A stretch of DNA of 42,253 bases. It comes from Deltaproteobacteria bacterium. GTDB lineage: Bacteria; Desulfobacterota; Desulfuromonadia; Geobacterales; Pseudopelobacteraceae. The notes below the pieces were generated by a model, which was not told the origin of the DNA, ran no database searches, and saw only the letters and a list, made by a program, of their open reading frames with translations. The DNA lies in NCBI GenBank assembly GCA_021778115.1, contig JAJYCS010000013.1, positions 1 through 42,253 on the forward strand, in the 5' to 3' direction. Both the position numbers and the translations under genes were made by a program. Below, piece after piece: positions 1 to 10,877 of this stretch. Position 1 is the stretch's first letter, and the number at the start of each line of letters is the position of its first letter.

Positions 1-172
1 CCTCCTGGACGATACGGTACTCGGTAGTTCCCTTAAAGCTCTTGCTCTCCCAGCCGTTAAGCGCTTCGGTTGCAAATCGGGAGACCACAAGCTCGGCAGC
101 ATTGACCGGCGTAGTGCTCCAGGCCGATAACGCAGAAAGCGACAGGGCAACGACGAATAATCGGATATTCAT
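1..172 (-). CDS. DUF3047-like exported protein, N-terminal fragment
   Basis: Only the first 57 codons are inside the window; the gene runs off the left edge. The start ATG (170-172) overlaps the stop of the upstream iron-sulfur protein gene as ATGA, which indicates translational coupling. Residues 1-26 form a typical Sec signal peptide, with a hydrophobic run (LFVVALSLSALS) and a probable cleavage site after Asn-Ala-Ala. The mature part begins with a stretch containing NGWESKSFKGTTEYRIV. This resembles the N-terminal strand region of DUF3047 proteins, which are secreted beta-rich proteins of unknown function. The family call is recognition from a short fragment only. It is the last visible gene of a three-gene operon with the rhodanese and the CCG-type protein. 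Confidence 0.6.
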   Translation of the reverse strand, partial: MNIRLFVVALSLSALSAWSTTPVNAAELVVSRFATEALNGWESKSFKGTTEYRIVQE

Positions 173-1269
173 GACAGTCTCAAAAAAGCTAATTTCAGCC
201 GGTTGATCCAGCGCATGCGTGACGAAACCGGCTTGGTGGAAAAAGTGCCGGTTCCGGTCAGCAGGTCGGCAATATGGGCGGTTGACGTTACGCGGCCCAA
301 GGTCTCACAACAGGCGCCGCAGGATGACAGCAGCGGACGGCCTGCAGCTTCGGCGCCGATCAATGCCGCCTCTTTTTTTACGACGCCGGGAACGCAGCCT
401 TCCACCATCCCCCCCTGGCCACAACAGCGGGTATAACGACGGCTATCGGGCAGCTCTTCAACCCGATAGCCGCAACTGACCGCCAATTGGCGCACCGCCT
501 GTTGCTGGGCGGCATCGAAACGCGAGGGACAAGGATCATGGATCGAAACGGCCGGCAGCCCCCCTGCATCGGTGCCTTGCTGCGGGACGGCCCTACCTGC
601 CTGCGTCAACAGTTCGTACACACTGGTTACTTCGAATGCCTTGGCATGGTTACGGAAAACCTTGCTACAGCCGGGGCAGGTGGTCAGGACACGGACAATC
701 CCCCTAGCATGCAGGCGTTGGGCCAGTCTACTGAAGATCCCTTCGAAACGGTCCACCAGCCCAAGATCATGGGATATCTTGCCGCAGCAGTCCAGTACCA
801 GGCCAACGGCTGGGTCATGCTGTTGCAGCAGCCGGTACAGCCCTCGCACCGCATCCGGCCGGCTCCCGGACAAAGAACAACCTGGAAAAAAGACCGTCCT
901 GCAGCCGACCGGTATACTATCCCGCTGGAACAGCGGATGGCTGCCCAACTTTTCATAGTTCAGCCAAGATCGGTACGGCCTTAGCTCAACCAGGCCCTGT
1001 GCCGCAGCTTTCTGCCGCATGGCAAGAAACATGGCAGAGGGGGACAACCCCTCCGGGCAGAGCGCATCGCACAGCCCGCACAGTGAGCAGCCGTAGGCGC
1101 TGAGCAGGTTTTTGCGTTCGATTCCGCGCTGTGCTATCTGCGCCGGCGGTCCCTGTTGCCGCAGAAAGCTGCAGGGGCGCACACACTCGCCGCACGAGGT
1201 ACAGGCGTCTGCCATCAACGCAAGCGGCTCAGCACCTTCCTGCACCGCAAAACCAGGTCCTGCGGACAC
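169..1269 (-). CDS. CCG-type (Fe-S)-binding oxidoreductase subunit, GlpC/HdrD-like
   Basis: This 366-aa protein has two ferredoxin-type 4Fe-4S motifs (Cys 23, 26, 29, 33 and Cys 61, 64, 67, 71). They are followed by two cysteine-rich CCG modules (CCG at 161-163 and at 282-284), the arrangement of GlpC, HdrD and lactate-oxidase iron-sulfur subunits. Such proteins pass electrons between a flavoprotein or thiol substrate and quinone or another carrier. No flavin subunit is next to it, so the partner is unknown. The start is GTG at 1267-1269 with AAGGGG about 11 bases upstream; the internal ATG at codon 19 has no well-spaced ribosome site. It lies 5 bases after the rhodanese gene and overlaps the DUF3047-like gene by 4 bases. 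The electron-transfer role is inferred from the family. Confidence 0.85.
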   Translation of the reverse strand: MSAGPGFAVQEGAEPLALMADACTSCGECVRPCSFLRQQGPPAQIAQRGIERKNLLSAYGCSLCGLCDALCPEGLSPSAMFLAMRQKAAAQGLVELRPYRSWLNYEKLGSHPLFQRDSIPVGCRTVFFPGCSLSGSRPDAVRGLYRLLQQHDPAVGLVLDCCGKISHDLGLVDRFEGIFSRLAQRLHARGIVRVLTTCPGCSKVFRNHAKAFEVTSVYELLTQAGRAVPQQGTDAGGLPAVSIHDPCPSRFDAAQQQAVRQLAVSCGYRVEELPDSRRYTRCCGQGGMVEGCVPGVVKKEAALIGAEAAGRPLLSSCGACCETLGRVTSTAHIADLLTGTGTFSTKPVSSRMRWINRLKLAFLRLS

Positions 1270-1274
1270 CGGTG

Positions 1275-1691
1275 TTATCGCCCCTTGACCACCATCTGGT
1301 CATAGGGCCAGCCGTTCATCCCACCCTTCAGAATCAGCAGCCGCTGTTCGGGTACCCCCTTGGTCATCAGGTAGGCATAGCCATTTTCAGCGCCGGTCTT
1401 GCCACTGGGACAGATGACCACCACCGGTGCCCGGGACCCCATGATGGTCGGCAGGGCCTTATCCATCCGTGCCTTCTGGGCATCGGTCTTGGCCGGGAAG
1501 GCATCGGTTTCGATGGCGCCCGACAGATGCTGGTCCGCAAAGTCGTCTGCCGGTTGGATATCAACCAGTATCACCTGCTGCTTCTGGTCAAGCATCTTCT
1601 TCAGGGCCGGGGGTTCGATGTAGTTTGCTGCCAGCGCAACAGAGGTGAAAAACAGGGTAAAGACAACAGACAGGACAGTTCGTTTCAGCAT
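1275..1691 (-). CDS. exported rhodanese-domain protein
   Basis: This 138-aa protein has an N-terminal signal peptide (hydrophobic 5-20, cleavage after Ala-Leu-Ala-Ala near 22) and one rhodanese fold. The putative active loop is Cys94-Pro-Ser-Gly-Lys-Thr-Gly, in the place where sulfurtransferases carry the persulfide cysteine. The typical CRxGxR loop is not conserved, so activity on thiosulfate is uncertain. The conserved GGMNGW motif near the C-terminus supports the family. It probably acts in the periplasm. It is the first gene of an operon with the CCG-type iron-sulfur protein and a DUF3047-like protein. The start ATG has an AAAGGAG ribosome site, and the gene diverges from a LysR regulator. 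A role in periplasmic sulfur or selenium chemistry is only an inference. Confidence 0.85.
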   Translation of the reverse strand: MLKRTVLSVVFTLFFTSVALAANYIEPPALKKMLDQKQQVILVDIQPADDFADQHLSGAIETDAFPAKTDAQKARMDKALPTIMGSRAPVVVICPSGKTGAENGYAYLMTKGVPEQRLLILKGGMNGWPYDQMVVKGR

Positions 1692-1724
1692 GGGTCGACT
1701 CCTTTAGACATGTTTTGAATCTCG

Positions 1725-1754
1725 TTGATACCAACAGAATTGCTTGCCGAGCAA
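1725..1754 (-). promoter_or_regulatory. promoter of the rhodanese operon
   Basis: On the minus strand TTGCTC (1754-1749) is followed after 18 bases by TATCAA (1730-1725), preceded by TGG as an extended -10. The predicted transcript starts around 1718, about 27 bases before the rhodanese ATG. This is a pattern match and is not experimentally supported. Confidence 0.5.
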
Positions 1755-1784
1755 ATAGATAATCTGGTAAAAAAACGATCATGC

Positions 1785-1803
1785 TTATAGTTTTTTTCGA
1801 TAA
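1785..1803 (+). promoter_or_regulatory. LysR-type T-N11-A operator candidate
   Basis: TTAT (1785-1788), 11 bases, then ATAA (1800-1803) form a perfect interrupted palindrome of the T-N11-A type bound by LysR-family proteins. It lies 12 bases before the LysR ATG. It overlaps a possible -10 (TATAGT, 1786-1791), a position expected for autorepression, and it sits about 30 bases behind the divergent rhodanese promoter. Confidence 0.45.
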
Positions 1804-1815
1804 CGGACGACAACA

Positions 1816-2700
1816 ATGACACTCAAACAACTACAGATCGTTATTGCGGTTGCCGATACACGGAGTTTCTCAAAGGCGGGAGAGCAGGTAAGCCTGGCCC
1901 AGTCAACCATCAGCCAGCATATCAAAGCACTGGAGGACGAACTGGGCGTGCGCCTGTTTGACCGTTCAGCAACACAGGTTGCGCTTACCGCTGTGGGGAG
2001 GTTGTTCTACGATCACGCCGTCGGCATTTTACGCCATTGCGAGGAAACGCGTGCTGCGGTCAGACGTTTTCAGGGTTTGGATGAGGCAACGGTCAGGATC
2101 GGTGCCAGCACGATTCCTGCTGCCTGCCTGATTCCCGATCTCATGGGAAGACTTACGGCCCGCCACCCTGGCATACGGCTCGAAGTAAGACAGGGAGATT
2201 CGCAGGATGTCATCCAGATGCTGCTAAATGACCAGGTAGAGTTGGCGGTCGTCGGCAGCCGCCCCGAACAACCGGAACTTTCGGCGCAGGTGGTGGCAAC
2301 CGACCGGATTATCCTGACTGCGCGCCCCGATGTCGCGATGAAGCGCCAGCTGCAGCTTCACCAGCTTCCCGATTGCCGGCTGATTATCAGAGAATCAGGC
2401 TCTGGAACCCGCCAGGCGACAGATGCCGCACTACGCCGGGCCGGCCTGGAACCAACAGCACTCACCGTGTCAGCACAATTCGGCAGCAGCGAAGCCCTGC
2501 GCCGCGCTGTACTGGGTAGCGGCAACTACGCCTTTATCTCAGCGCTGGCCGTTGAGCCGGAATTAGCATCGGGCGCCCTGGTTGAGGTAGCCATCACTGG
2601 CTTGCATATTGAACGCGCTTTTTATCTCGCCTGGAAACACGGCTCATCCCTGTCACCAGCGGCCATACGGTTTACCCACCTGCTCACCGACGCGCAATGA
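1816..2700 (+). CDS. LysR-family transcriptional regulator
   Basis: This 294-aa protein has the usual LysR length and layout. There is an N-terminal winged helix-turn-helix at about 1-60 (SFSKAGEQVSLAQSTISQHI is the recognition region) and a periplasmic-binding-like effector domain at about 90-290. It resembles the CysB/CysL/YeiE branch and the LysR regulators associated with selenium metabolism in deltaproteobacteria, but the exact subgroup is uncertain. It diverges from the rhodanese / iron-sulfur operon, which is the likely target, with a T-N11-A palindrome in the shared region. The ribosome site is weak; the ATG at 1816 is the natural start because the helix-turn-helix begins within a few residues. 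The effector is unknown. Confidence 0.9.
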   Translation: MTLKQLQIVIAVADTRSFSKAGEQVSLAQSTISQHIKALEDELGVRLFDRSATQVALTAVGRLFYDHAVGILRHCEETRAAVRRFQGLDEATVRIGASTIPAACLIPDLMGRLTARHPGIRLEVRQGDSQDVIQMLLNDQVELAVVGSRPEQPELSAQVVATDRIILTARPDVAMKRQLQLHQLPDCRLIIRESGSGTRQATDAALRRAGLEPTALTVSAQFGSSEALRRAVLGSGNYAFISALAVEPELASGALVEVAITGLHIERAFYLAWKHGSSLSPAAIRFTHLLTDAQ

Positions 2701-2732
2701 ATAACCAGCTATGCCGGCCGCTATTGTTTACC

Positions 2733-2761
2733 TTGCTTTTTTGGCCGCTTAGCGCAATACT
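2733..2761 (+). promoter_or_regulatory. promoter of tatA
   Basis: TTGCTT (2733-2738), a 17-base spacer and AATACT (2756-2761) match a sigma-70 type promoter. The transcript would start near 2768, about 20 bases before the tatA ATG, which has a GGGAGGGTG ribosome site. This separates tatA from the LysR gene upstream. Confidence 0.5.
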
Positions 2762-2787
2762 TTTCCAAACTTGAATGGGAGGGTGAC

Positions 2788-2973
2788 ATGTTCGGATTCG
2801 GCATGCCGGAGCTGATAGTAATCTTGGTGATCGTACTGGTGATTTTCGGTGCGGGACGTCTGCCTGAGATCGGCTCGGCCTTTGGCAAGAGCATCCGAAA
2901 TTTCAAGAAGGCCTCGGAGGGGAAAGACGAGATTGAGATCAACCCCAAAAAAGAGAACGACCGGCCCTCCTAG
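2788..2973 (+). CDS. tatA: Sec-independent translocase subunit TatA/TatE
   Basis: This 61-aa protein has one N-terminal membrane helix (about residues 7-22), the conserved hinge sequence [10 protein letters not shown], an amphipathic helix (about 27-42, [11 protein letters not shown]) and a charged tail. That is the complete TatA/E layout at normal length. TatA oligomers form the membrane passage for folded proteins, including cofactor-loaded redox enzymes, that carry twin-arginine signal peptides. No tatB or tatC is in the window. The gene appears to be a single transcription unit with its own promoter and terminator, so the rest of the machinery must lie elsewhere. TatA and TatE cannot be told apart by sequence. 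Confidence 0.93.
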   Translation: MFGFGMPELIVILVIVLVIFGAGRLPEIGSAFGKSIRNFKKASEGKDEIEINPKKENDRPS

Positions 2974-2991
2974 ACGATATGCTGTGATACG

Positions 2992-3906
2992 TTAATGAGA
3001 CAGCCGGCTCCCCTGCCGGCTGTTCCTTTTTGCCAGCTCGGCATCGATCAGATTCAACACCTCCAGCTTCCGGCGCGACCAGTCCGGCGCCACCAGCTCT
3101 GAACGACCATCACCCATCAGGCGATGGAGCATAATGCGAGGGTCAAGTAACTCCAGGGCATCGCAGACCAGTTGCACGTACTCCGCACGCCCCAGCAGGC
3201 GCAGCGTGCCCCGGCGATACTCCTCCTCGAGTTGGCTGCCTTTAAGGACGTGCAGGTGGTGCAGCTTGACACCGTCAACCCCCAACCGGTTCAGTTCCTG
3301 AACTGATGATAGCATCTCCTCCCGCGTCTCCCCCGGCAGCCCCAGGATCAGATGGGCGCATACCCGCAGCCCCTGCGCCTGACAACGCCTTACCGCATCG
3401 ACAAACGAGCGGTGTGTGTGCCCGCGATTGATGGCTGCCAGAGTACGGTCATGCATGGTCTGCATCCCCAGTTCCAGCCAGAGGTAGGTCTTTTGGTGCA
3501 ACTCCGCCAATAACGCAAGCACCGGTTCCGGCAGGCAGTCCGGCCGGGTGCCGATAATCAGCCCGACGACCTCGGGGTCCTGCAAGACCGCTTCATACAG
3601 GCCACGCAGGTGGCCGGCCGTGGCGTAGGTGTTCGTATAGGCCTGAAAGTACCCAATGAATTTTTCAGCCTTGAACTTGTGGCGAAGGTACTCCTTGCTC
3701 TGTTGCAACTGGTCGGTAAGCGGCAGTTCTACCGGCACTCCGACAGCAGCGGCCCCTCGTTCGTTGCAGAAGCTGCAGCCGCCAACACCGATACGGCCGT
3801 CACGATTGGGGCAGCTGAAGCCGGCGTCCAGGGACACACGCTGGACACGGCAACCGAAACGGCGGCGCAGTTCTTCGGTAAAGGTTGAATAACGTTTCAC
3901 GGTCAT
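2992..3906 (-). CDS. YhcC-family (TIGR01212) radical SAM protein
   Basis: This 304-aa protein belongs to the YhcC / TIGR01212 radical SAM family, at normal length. The cluster-binding cysteines are 32, 44 and 47, with the widened first spacing typical of this family (CPNRDG, then GGCSFCN). Other conserved stretches are GTRPDCLPE and LELGMQT. The substrate is not established; RNA modification is often suspected. There is no Shine-Dalgarno sequence: the ATG directly follows a six-T tract that belongs to the atp operon terminator, so expression may depend on terminator readthrough. The conserved region begins within about 10 residues of this ATG, which supports the start. The 3' end overlaps the tatA terminator from the opposite strand. 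Confidence 0.88.
   Translation of the reverse strand: MTVKRYSTFTEELRRRFGCRVQRVSLDAGFSCPNRDGRIGVGGCSFCNERGAAAVGVPVELPLTDQLQQSKEYLRHKFKAEKFIGYFQAYTNTYATAGHLRGLYEAVLQDPEVVGLIIGTRPDCLPEPVLALLAELHQKTYLWLELGMQTMHDRTLAAINRGHTHRSFVDAVRRCQAQGLRVCAHLILGLPGETREEMLSSVQELNRLGVDGVKLHHLHVLKGSQLEEEYRRGTLRLLGRAEYVQLVCDALELLDPRIMLHRLMGDGRSELVAPDWSRRKLEVLNLIDAELAKRNSRQGSRLSH
3000..3031 (+). terminator. intrinsic terminator of tatA
   Basis: ACAGCCGGC (3000-3008), a 6-base loop and GCCGGCTGT (3015-3023) form a 9-bp GC-rich stem, followed by TCCTTTTT. It acts on the plus strand only, since no U-tract follows on the minus strand. It lies inside the last codons of the convergent YhcC-type gene. Confidence 0.8.
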
Positions 3907-3936
3907 AAAAAAGGAGCGACCCTCTCTGGTCGCTCC
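3907..3936 (-). terminator. intrinsic terminator of the atp operon, abutting the next start codon
   Basis: On the minus strand GGAGCGACC, the loop AGAGAG and GGTCGCTCC form a perfect 9-bp stem followed by TTTTTT. The last T is immediately followed by the ATG of the YhcC-type gene (3906-3904). The stem begins about 30 bases after the atpC stop. Confidence 0.88.
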
Positions 3937-3965
3937 CTCTGTATAGCGTATTTTATCTTTTTATG

Positions 3966-4382
3966 CTACTTGCGTGCCGCCTTGGATGCCACCTGCATCC
4001 GAACCAGAGCCCGCTCCAGAGCTGCCTCGTAGACCTTGAAATTTTTATCCTCAGGGGACAGTTCCTTCAGCTTGGCCTCGGCACGACCCAAGGCGGCCTT
4101 GGCCCGCTCCAGATCAATCTCGTCGGCCCGCTCTGCCGTCTGCACCAACACGATGATCCGGTCATCGCGCACCTCGAAGTACCCCCAGTTCAGGGCCATA
4201 CAAGAGGTAACGCCATCCTGCTTGTAGCAGAGTTCACCGATATTGAGCGAGGTCAACAGCGGGGCATGACCAGGCAGGACACCGAACTCACCCAGCTTGC
4301 CGGTGGCGGTTACCTCATCCACCGGCTCGTCCAGCACCTTGCTGTACGGGGTGACGATCTCAAGTTTCATCTTTTCAGCCAT
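3966..4382 (-). CDS. atpC: F-type ATP synthase epsilon subunit
   Basis: This 138-aa epsilon subunit is part of the F1 central stalk. It binds gamma, couples rotation to the c-ring and can inhibit ATP hydrolysis. The N-terminal beta-sandwich (about 1-85) contains the family stretch GEFGVLPGHAPLLTSL, and the C-terminal helical hairpin (about 90-135, rich in Ala, Lys and Glu) follows. Length is normal. It is the last gene of the atp operon, 37 bases after atpD, and is followed by a strong intrinsic terminator. Confidence 0.97.
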   Translation of the reverse strand: MAEKMKLEIVTPYSKVLDEPVDEVTATGKLGEFGVLPGHAPLLTSLNIGELCYKQDGVTSCMALNWGYFEVRDDRIIVLVQTAERADEIDLERAKAALGRAEAKLKELSPEDKNFKVYEAALERALVRMQVASKAARK

Positions 4383-4419
4383 GGTTCAATCCTTGTAGGG
4401 CGACTAAGGTCCGAGTGTA

Positions 4420-6766
<2,347 letters not shown>

Positions 6767-6787
6767 GGTTAAAGACCCGTCCTTGTC

Positions 6788-8296
<1,509 letters not shown>

Positions 8297-8304
8297 AGAA
8301 GCGT

Positions 8305-8847
8305 TTACCCCTTCTGTAGTATATCGTGAATCCGTGCTAATTGAGTCTTGACGCTGCTGTCATAGGCGATATCGCCGATCTGGGTGACAACACCACCGAT
8401 CAGGGATGGATCAATGCCGACCTGGGGCGCCACCTTCTTGCCGGTTTTCTGCTCCAGGGCCGTTGTAATGTCGCTCACCTGCGTCTCGCTCAGCTCGAAG
8501 GCGCTGGTGATCCGGGGACGCACGACACCGGACTGTGCATCGGCCAGGGTCCCGTAGATCTCGACGATCTGGGGGAGACAGACCACCCGGTTCTTGTCCA
8601 CCAGGAGCAGCAGGAAGTTGGCCACCAGTGCGGAACAGCCCAGTTTGGCGACCAGCTCACGCATAATCTGTTTCTTCTGCTCGGCAGTGAATGCCGGATT
8701 ACCCAGAGCGGCCCGCAATTCGGCGTTGCCGGAGATCACGGCATCGACCGCCGGCAGTTCCTGGCTGAACCGCTCGATGAGGCCACCTTCCGAGCCGAGC
8801 TGAACCAGCGCCTTGGCATACCGTCTGGCAATGGCGTTGTTGATCAC
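8305..8847 (-). CDS. atpH: F-type ATP synthase delta subunit (OSCP)
   Basis: This 180-aa delta subunit links the peripheral stalk (b/b') to the top of the alpha3-beta3 head. The N-terminal helical domain begins [15 protein letters not shown]. The C-terminal part contains the conserved [14 protein letters not shown] stretch. The start is GTG, overlapping the atpF stop as GTGA, so translation is coupled. Length is normal. Confidence 0.96.
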   Translation of the reverse strand: MINNAIARRYAKALVQLGSEGGLIERFSQELPAVDAVISGNAELRAALGNPAFTAEQKKQIMRELVAKLGCSALVANFLLLLVDKNRVVCLPQIVEIYGTLADAQSGVVRPRITSAFELSETQVSDITTALEQKTGKKVAPQVGIDPSLIGGVVTQIGDIAYDSSVKTQLARIHDILQKG

Positions 8848-9452
8848 AGTTGTCCCACCTTCCCAAGGTAATCTTGTACCAAGCGATCATGGTCGGCCTG
8901 CTGGATGGCGCCGGTCAGCTTGCCGGCAGCCAGCTCCACCGCCAGACGTGCGGCCTCAGCGCGCAACTCAGTGCGCGCCTTCAGCACCTCCTGCTCGGCA
9001 GCCTGGGCGGCCTGCTTGGCAACCTTCTCGGCCGACAGCTTCGCCTCGGCAACGATCCGCTGCTTCTCGGCCTCAGCCTCCTGCAGCATGGCGGCGCGCA
9101 GTCCATCCACCTCCTGATTGGCCTTGGCCAGCTTATCCGTGTACTCGCACAGTTTGGCCTCTGCCGCCTCACGGGCCTCACGGGCCTCACGCAGATTCTT
9201 TTCGATCTGGGCCTGACGGTCGGCAAGGGAGCCCTTCATGTTGGCCTTCTTGATGGCCCAGACCAGGATGGCGACCAGCACCGCGAAATTCAGCACCCGC
9301 CAGCCGAAATCCTTCAGCTGCGCCGGCGACACGCCATGTTCGCCGCCATGTCCGCCTTCACCACCGGAGGCATAGCAGAGAGCGGCCGTTCCCAGCACCA
9401 CCAGCAACGAGGTGAGGATACGCTTTACTGCGTGACCTTTCGGCATCACCAT
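8844..9452 (-). CDS. atpF: F-type ATP synthase b subunit with extra N-terminal segment
   Basis: This 202-aa b subunit forms the peripheral stalk with b'. The canonical membrane helix is at about 51-67 (VLNFAVLVAILVWAIKKA), followed by a long Ala/Glu/Lys coiled coil to the C-terminus. It carries an extra N-terminal hydrophobic, signal-peptide-like stretch (about 11-28) and a short Gly/His-rich piece (GGEGGHGGEHG). This makes it about 45 residues longer than the E. coli subunit, a form also found in other deltaproteobacteria. The start overlaps the preceding stop as TAATG, and GGGGAGGAG lies 6 bases upstream. Confidence 0.94.
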   Translation of the reverse strand: MVMPKGHAVKRILTSLLVVLGTAALCYASGGEGGHGGEHGVSPAQLKDFGWRVLNFAVLVAILVWAIKKANMKGSLADRQAQIEKNLREAREAREAAEAKLCEYTDKLAKANQEVDGLRAAMLQEAEAEKQRIVAEAKLSAEKVAKQAAQAAEQEVLKARTELRAEAARLAVELAAGKLTGAIQQADHDRLVQDYLGKVGQL

Positions 9453-9877
9453 TACAGGCTCCTCCCCAGAATTTTCTCGCAGATATCACCCGACAGGGAT
9501 TGGGCCTGCTGTTGTAACACCACACGGGCCTCGGCAGACTCCTTCGCAATCCGCTCGCGCAGCGAAGCAAGGGAGGCAGCCGCCTCGGAGCGCGCCTTTT
9601 CCAACAATGACGCCTCTTCCGCCTGGGCCTCTTTCACCAGCTCGGCGCGTCTGGCGCCGACCTCGGCCTTGGCGCCACGCAGACGGGCCTCATACTCGGC
9701 CACCTTGTCGCCCACCTGCTGATCCACGGACAGCGCACGCTCACGGGCCGAGGCAATCTCCTGACGACGCTGCGCCAGCATCGCCCGGATCGGCTTATAG
9801 AGCGCGTAATTCAAGATCAGCACCAGGATCCCGAAGTTGATAATTTGTACAAAAAAAGCAAGGTCGAGAGTAATCAC
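9452..9877 (-). CDS. atpF': F-type ATP synthase b' subunit
   Basis: This 141-aa protein is the second b-type subunit, the first gene of the atp operon. One membrane helix at about 6-27 (FFVQIINFGILVLILNYALY) is followed by a coiled-coil domain rich in Arg, Ala and Glu. It pairs with atpF in an asymmetric peripheral stalk, as in photosynthetic bacteria and other deltaproteobacteria. The start is GTG at 9875-9877 with GGGGTAGGA upstream. No atpB (a), atpE (c) or atpI gene precedes it, so the membrane rotor parts must be encoded elsewhere. Confidence 0.93.
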   Translation of the reverse strand: MITLDLAFFVQIINFGILVLILNYALYKPIRAMLAQRRQEIASARERALSVDQQVGDKVAEYEARLRGAKAEVGARRAELVKEAQAEEASLLEKARSEAAASLASLRERIAKESAEARVVLQQQAQSLSGDICEKILGRSL

Positions 9878-9903
9878 GTCCTACCCCTTATGCCGCTCGG
9901 CTT

Positions 9904-9948
9904 TTGTATACTGTATCCCAGAAAAACGACACCTGGCATAAAGCCAGG
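9904..9948 (-). promoter_or_regulatory. leader hairpin and second GTATAC site upstream of the atp operon
   Basis: CCTGGC (9932-9937) and GCCAGG (9943-9948) form a 6-bp stem with a 5-base loop. On the minus strand it is followed a few bases later by five T residues (9926-9922). It lies between the predicted atp transcription start and atpF', so it could end parB transcripts or attenuate atp transcripts. TTGTATAC at 9904-9911 repeats the core of the 14-bp palindrome located 72 bases away. Confidence 0.4.
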
Positions 9949-9963
9949 CGCAAAAACGTCGAT

Positions 9964-9993
9964 TAGCTACCACAGTTGTATACAACTTGTCAA
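9964..9993 (-). promoter_or_regulatory. atp operon promoter with palindromic operator in the spacer
   Basis: On the minus strand TTGACA (9993-9988) is followed after 18 bases by TAGCTA (9969-9964), preceded by TGG as an extended -10. The spacer contains the perfect 14-bp palindrome AGTTGTATACAACT (9974-9987), directly abutting the -35. The block TGTGGTAGCT (9974-9965) is also found at the same offset in the parA promoter. GTATAC-centred palindromes are typical of GntR/FadR-type operators, but no such regulator gene is in the window. The predicted leader to atpF' is about 80 bases. Confidence 0.55.
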
Positions 9994-10025
9994 CGGAAAA
10001 GATGCAGTGGCATCATGGGACTCGA

Positions 10026-10877
10026 TCATGACTGCAGCAGGTCGACGATCCGGGTCAGCTCATCCGTGCTGTTGAAGTGAAGTTCCAAGGTACCCTTGCC
10101 GGCAAGGCTGCTCTTGATGCTGACCTTGGTCTGGAACTGACTCTGGAGCTGTTCCTCCAGGGCCACCATGAGCAGGTCGGGCTGACGGGCCGGTTTGGCG
10201 GCCTCGGACTTGGGGCCCCGTTTGAGGCGGTTCACCAGCTCTTCAGTGGCCCGCACCGAAAGATGACGTTGCAGGATCTCATGGCGGGCCTTCTGGAGGA
10301 GCAGCTCGTTTTCCAGCCCCAGCAGGGCCCGGGCATGCCCCATGGAGATCCGCTCCTCGACCACATCCTGTTGGATATCCGCCGGCAACCTCAAGAGCCG
10401 CAGTGCGTTGGTGATGGTGGTGCGGTTCTTGCCGACCCGCCGCGCCACATCCTCCTGGGAGATGCCGAACTGGTCCACCAGGGCCCGGTAAGCCTGGGCC
10501 TCTTCGATGGCGTTCAGGTCCTCGCGCTGGATGTTCTCGATTAAGGCCAGCTCCATGACCGCTTCATCACTGGCCTCGCGGATCACTACCGGCAGTTCGT
10601 GGAGCCCCGCCTTCTGGGCGGCGCGCCACCGGCGCTCACCGGCGATGATCTCGTAGGAGCCCTCTTTCTGGGTGACGACCAGCGGTTGTATGATCCCCTG
10701 TTCCCGGATGGAGGCGGCCAGTTCTTCGATCTTCTCCGGGGCGAACTGTTTGCGGGGCTGATGGGGGTTCGGCCGGATCTTCTCAATGGGGCAGAGGAAG
10801 TAGTTTCTGTCCTCGGCCGTTGCGACAACCGGCAGCAGCGCCGCCATACCCTTGCCCAATCCACTCTTCTTAAGCAC
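10026..10877 (-). CDS. parB: chromosome-partitioning protein ParB
   Basis: This 283-aa ParB has the N-terminal ParA-contact region (GLGKGMAALLPV), the CTP-binding ParB/Srx domain with RPNPHQPRKQF and AGERRWRA, and the central helix-turn-helix that reads parS (SQEDVARRVGKNRTTITNAL). A linker and a C-terminal dimerisation domain (STDELTRIVDLLQS) follow. ParB loads on parS sites as a CTP-dependent clamp and drives origin segregation with ParA. The start is GTG, overlapping the parA stop by 8 bases, with GGGAGGA about 10 bases upstream. No parS consensus was recognised nearby. Confidence 0.96.
   Translation of the reverse strand: MLKKSGLGKGMAALLPVVATAEDRNYFLCPIEKIRPNPHQPRKQFAPEKIEELAASIREQGIIQPLVVTQKEGSYEIIAGERRWRAAQKAGLHELPVVIREASDEAVMELALIENIQREDLNAIEEAQAYRALVDQFGISQEDVARRVGKNRTTITNALRLLRLPADIQQDVVEERISMGHARALLGLENELLLQKARHEILQRHLSVRATEELVNRLKRGPKSEAAKPARQPDLLMVALEEQLQSQFQTKVSIKSSLAGKGTLELHFNSTDELTRIVDLLQS

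Noticed and set aside
9878-10025. parS site near parAB
   Set aside because: No match to the TGTTTCACGTGAAACA consensus was found here or elsewhere by eye; the 14-bp palindrome is a different sequence.
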